A DNA stretch of 7,429 nucleotides from Chitinophagaceae bacterium (GTDB lineage: Bacteria; Bacteroidota; Bacteroidia; Chitinophagales; Chitinophagaceae): the NCBI GenBank assembly GCA_025351145.1, contig JANXWM010000585.1, positions 1 through 7,429 on the forward strand. Reading direction: 5' to 3'. Positions within the stretch are counted from its first letter, which is position 1; every line of letters begins with the position of its first letter. The notes under the pieces are model-generated. The model did no database searches, was not told the DNA's origin, and saw only the letters and a program-made list of their open reading frames with translations. The position numbers were made by a program, and so were the translations under genes. Positions 4,952 through 7,429 of this stretch are shown in pieces.

Positions 4952-7411
4952 ATGTTTAAAAATTATTTTAAAACTGCGTTCAGAAGTTTAAGCCGCAACA
5001 GGAATTACACTATTATCAACATCGCCGGGTTGGCTGTAGGTATCGCTGTTTGTATGATGATCTTTATCATCATACAATTTCAAACAAGCTTTGATGATTT
5101 TCATACGAACAAAGATCGTGTTTATCGTGTGTTGACTGAATCTCATCATGCAGATGCAGGAAATATTACTTATGAGAAAAATGTTCCTTTTCAAATGCCT
5201 ACAGGATTGAAAACAGAATTTCCTCAACTTGAACAGGTAGCTCCGGTTTATGCAAGTCACAATGATGAGTTGCAGGTGCTTGATGATAACGGAATGCCTG
5301 TGAAAAATTTTAAAGAGCAAAGCGGTGTATTTTATACATCGCCTTCATTTTTTAAGATGTTTAATTTTCCGCTGCTCGCAGGTTCTTATGAATCTTTAAA
5401 AGATCCGAACAATGTATTGCTTACAAAAGAAATCGCAGAAACTTATTTCGGTGACTGGAAATTGGCAGTAGGAAAAACTATCAAAATACAGGGATATTAT
5501 AGCATGGGTGCAGGGTTATTTCAGTTCCCTGCAACAGCGTTAAAAGTTTCAGGTGTTCTCGCTACAATACCTGCAAATACTGACTTTCAGTTAAAATTGG
5601 TAGTTGCCTGGGGAACAGATTTTACAGGTGATGCGCAATACGGATTTCAACAACCCGGCTGGAATGGAACAGCACCTGATTTTGGATGTTACGTTTTGTT
5701 GCCGCAAAATCTTTCTGCCAGCAATTTCAATCAACAGTTAAGTGCATATGCACAAAAAGTACAATCTGGGGATAATAAGGATAGCTATACCATACAACCA
5801 ATAAGTGATGTGCATTACGATGCAGCAGCAGGAAATTACAGCAGCAAAACAATCAGTCACGAACTCATCAATGTATTGTGGTTGATCGCAGCATTTATAT
5901 TACTAATTGCTTGCGTAAACTTTATTAATCTTTCCACTGCTCAAGCTGTTAACCGCGCAAAAGAAGTTGGTGTAAGAAAAGTTTTGGGGAGCAATAAATT
6001 TCAACTACAAATTCAATTTCTCATTGAAACATTTTTGATCGTTACCATTGCTGTAATACTCGCAGCAATTATTACATTGGTTGCTTTGCCCTATGTAAAC
6101 AACCTTCTGGAACTTACACTTTCATTCAATGTTTTAAACAATCCTGCAATCATTTTATTTCTTGTTGCTGTAACAATTGTCGTAACTGTACTTGCAGGTT
6201 TTTATCCTTCGATTGTTTTATCAGGATTCAATCCTGTTAACGCTTTAAAGAGTAAACTCACTGTAAATACTGCAAAAGGTATTTCATTGAGAAGAGGGTT
6301 GGTAGTGTTTCAGTTCATCATTGCGCAGGCACTCATTATCGGAACACTCATTATTGTACAGCAAATGAATTATTTTATGGCTCAGCCATTGGGGTTCGAT
6401 AAAGATGCAATTGTAAATGTTCCTTATCGTCCGGATAGCACAGGCCAGAAACTTACGGATTATTTAAAACAGCAATTATTGTCAAACGGCGCGCAGTCAG
6501 TAAGCTTTAATTCTAACTCACCGATGGAAGACAATAACAATATGTTTACCACATTCAAATTTAATAATGCAATAAAGGATGCAGATTTCCAGGCTATCAG
6601 CAAATTCGTAGACAATGATTATGTGCCAACTTATAAATTACAATTGGTAGCTGGAAAAAATTTGAAACCTTCTGGTTACACGCAGGAATTTTTGGTGAAT
6701 GAATCATTGGTAAAAAGTCTAGGACTTAAAAAGCCAGAAGATATAATTGGCAAAGAAATAAGCATGTTGAATGGTTTAATAAAATGCCCTGTTGTTGGTG
6801 TAGTAAAAGATTTTAATGACAGGTCTCTACGCCAGAGTCTTGCACCAGTACTTATTAGTACAAACAGCACAATGTATCGCCAGGCTTCAATAAAACTTTC
6901 AACCACAAACATCGCTTCTTCCATGCAATCCATCAAAAAAATATGGGAGCAAACATTTCCAAATTATGTTTATGAATACAGGTTTCTTGATGAAAAAATT
7001 GCGAGCTTTTACAAAGAGGAAAACCAGTTATCTCAGTTATATAAAATTTTTGCTGCAATCGCTATATTCCTTAGCTGCCTTGGGTTGTACGGCTTAGCCT
7101 CATTTATGGCAGTACAGAGAATAAAAGAAGTTGGCATTCGCAAAGTACTTGGCGCAACTTCGGGCAGTATTGTTTATTTGTTCTCGAAAGAATTCATCAT
7201 ACTCATTGCAATTGCTTTTGTAATAGCAACACCTGTTGCTTGGTATTACATGAACCAATGGCTGCAGGATTATGCTTACCGAATCAACATCAGTTGGTGG
7301 ATATTTATTGCAGGTGGAGTTGCTTCAATACTTATTGCGCTTATTACAATAAGCTACCAAGCTATAAAAGCTGCAAGGGCAAACCCGGTGAAGAGTTTGA
7401 GAAGCGAATGA
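4952..7411 (+). CDS. FtsX/MacB-type ABC transporter permease (819 aa, double unit)
   Basis: This is a complete paralogue of gene 2 with the same domain order. The lead MFKNYFKTAFRSLSRNRN is followed by TM1 at ~21-42. The first periplasmic domain (~43-305) carries SPSFFKMFNFPLLAG (~130-144), ETYFG (163-167) and the DVH motif (286-288). TMs lie at ~307-327, ~358-380, ~398-420 and ~450-470. The second periplasmic domain (~478-692) has GVVKDFN at 616-622. The final TMs are ~698-720, ~747-768 and ~780-803, and the protein ends ANPVKSLRSE. The coupling loops EVGVRKVLGS (338-347) and EVGIRKVLGA (726-735) are intact. It is 31 residues longer than gene 2. Visible extra sequence includes a glycine- and aromatic-rich stretch after ~175 in the first periplasmic domain. 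By family it is an inner-membrane permease working with a separate ATPase not encoded here. Its substrate is unknown. The ATG at 4952 is supported by the lead shared with gene 2, and the leader upstream is a palindromic repeat that may affect initiation (inference). Confidence 0.96.
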   Translation: MFKNYFKTAFRSLSRNRNYTIINIAGLAVGIAVCMMIFIIIQFQTSFDDFHTNKDRVYRVLTESHHADAGNITYEKNVPFQMPTGLKTEFPQLEQVAPVYASHNDELQVLDDNGMPVKNFKEQSGVFYTSPSFFKMFNFPLLAGSYESLKDPNNVLLTKEIAETYFGDWKLAVGKTIKIQGYYSMGAGLFQFPATALKVSGVLATIPANTDFQLKLVVAWGTDFTGDAQYGFQQPGWNGTAPDFGCYVLLPQNLSASNFNQQLSAYAQKVQSGDNKDSYTIQPISDVHYDAAAGNYSSKTISHELINVLWLIAAFILLIACVNFINLSTAQAVNRAKEVGVRKVLGSNKFQLQIQFLIETFLIVTIAVILAAIITLVALPYVNNLLELTLSFNVLNNPAIILFLVAVTIVVTVLAGFYPSIVLSGFNPVNALKSKLTVNTAKGISLRRGLVVFQFIIAQALIIGTLIIVQQMNYFMAQPLGFDKDAIVNVPYRPDSTGQKLTDYLKQQLLSNGAQSVSFNSNSPMEDNNNMFTTFKFNNAIKDADFQAISKFVDNDYVPTYKLQLVAGKNLKPSGYTQEFLVNESLVKSLGLKKPEDIIGKEISMLNGLIKCPVVGVVKDFNDRSLRQSLAPVLISTNSTMYRQASIKLSTTNIASSMQSIKKIWEQTFPNYVYEYRFLDEKIASFYKEENQLSQLYKIFAAIAIFLSCLGLYGLASFMAVQRIKEVGIRKVLGATSGSIVYLFSKEFIILIAIAFVIATPVAWYYMNQWLQDYAYRINISWWIFIAGGVASILIALITISYQAIKAARANPVKSLRSE

Positions 7412-7429
7412 AGCCCCCTAACCCCCTAA
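7412..7429 (-). repeat. Start of a C-rich intergenic repeat, cut by window edge
   Basis: Directly after the gene 3 TGA comes AG and then two tandem copies of CCCCCTAA (7414-7421 and 7422-7429). Read on the minus strand this is TTAGGGGG twice, which resembles the TTAGGGAGG/TTTAGGAGGG half of the element before gene 3 (4929-4948). The two therefore appear to be related repeats in opposite orientation flanking gene 3. If the sequence continued with GGGGG it would form a stem like that at 4921-4938, but this lies outside the window. Confidence 0.55.

Noticed and set aside
1..7411. A bacteriocin/antimicrobial-peptide resistance (BceAB-like) or antibiotic-export assignment
   Set aside because: BceB-type permeases have ten helices and one large extracellular domain. 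These have two MacB-type domains, and no sensor kinase or ATPase is nearby, so no specific substrate can be supported.

Overview
The window is AT-rich DNA that looks like Bacteroidota, most likely a Chitinophagaceae-type relative. That placement is inferred from three things: the ~800-residue double FtsX/MacB permeases opening with MFKNYFKTA-type sequences, the A/T-rich leaders without a well-placed Shine-Dalgarno, and the dispersed CCTCCC/CCCCCTAA-type intergenic repeats. No ribosomal or other marker gene is present, so the assignment is tentative.

Layout: three genes lie head to tail on the + strand and fill nearly everything. (1) 1-2139 is the 3' part of a permease whose start lies before the window. 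(2) 2284-4650 is a complete 788-residue permease. (3) 4952-7411 is a complete 819-residue permease. All three are paralogues with the order TM helix, periplasmic MacB-type domain, three TM helices with an FtsX core, then the same unit again. The first unit of gene 1 lacks its N-terminal helix only because the window begins inside the gene. No ATPase, membrane-fusion protein or outer-membrane factor is encoded here. The nucleotide-binding partner must come from outside the window, and the substrate cannot be read from the sequence.

The two gaps (144 and 301 bases) hold no convincing gene but are rich in repeats. A ~55-base element containing GTTGCGTCGCAC occurs in both gaps. In the second gap its 3' half also occurs inverted, making a long imperfect palindrome (4726-4842) around an inner hairpin. 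Just before gene 3 lies a CCTCCC/GGGAGG palindrome (4901-4950) that runs almost into the start codon and can form two mutually exclusive hairpins. A related C-rich repeat in the opposite orientation begins directly after the gene 3 stop codon and is cut by the window end. An 8-base degenerate tandem repeat follows gene 2.

Overall this is a recognisable type of locus, a tandem permease family with mosaic intergenic repeats. I see no clearly new biochemical system. The parts most worth a second look are the structured repeats between the genes, especially the one forming the leader of gene 3.
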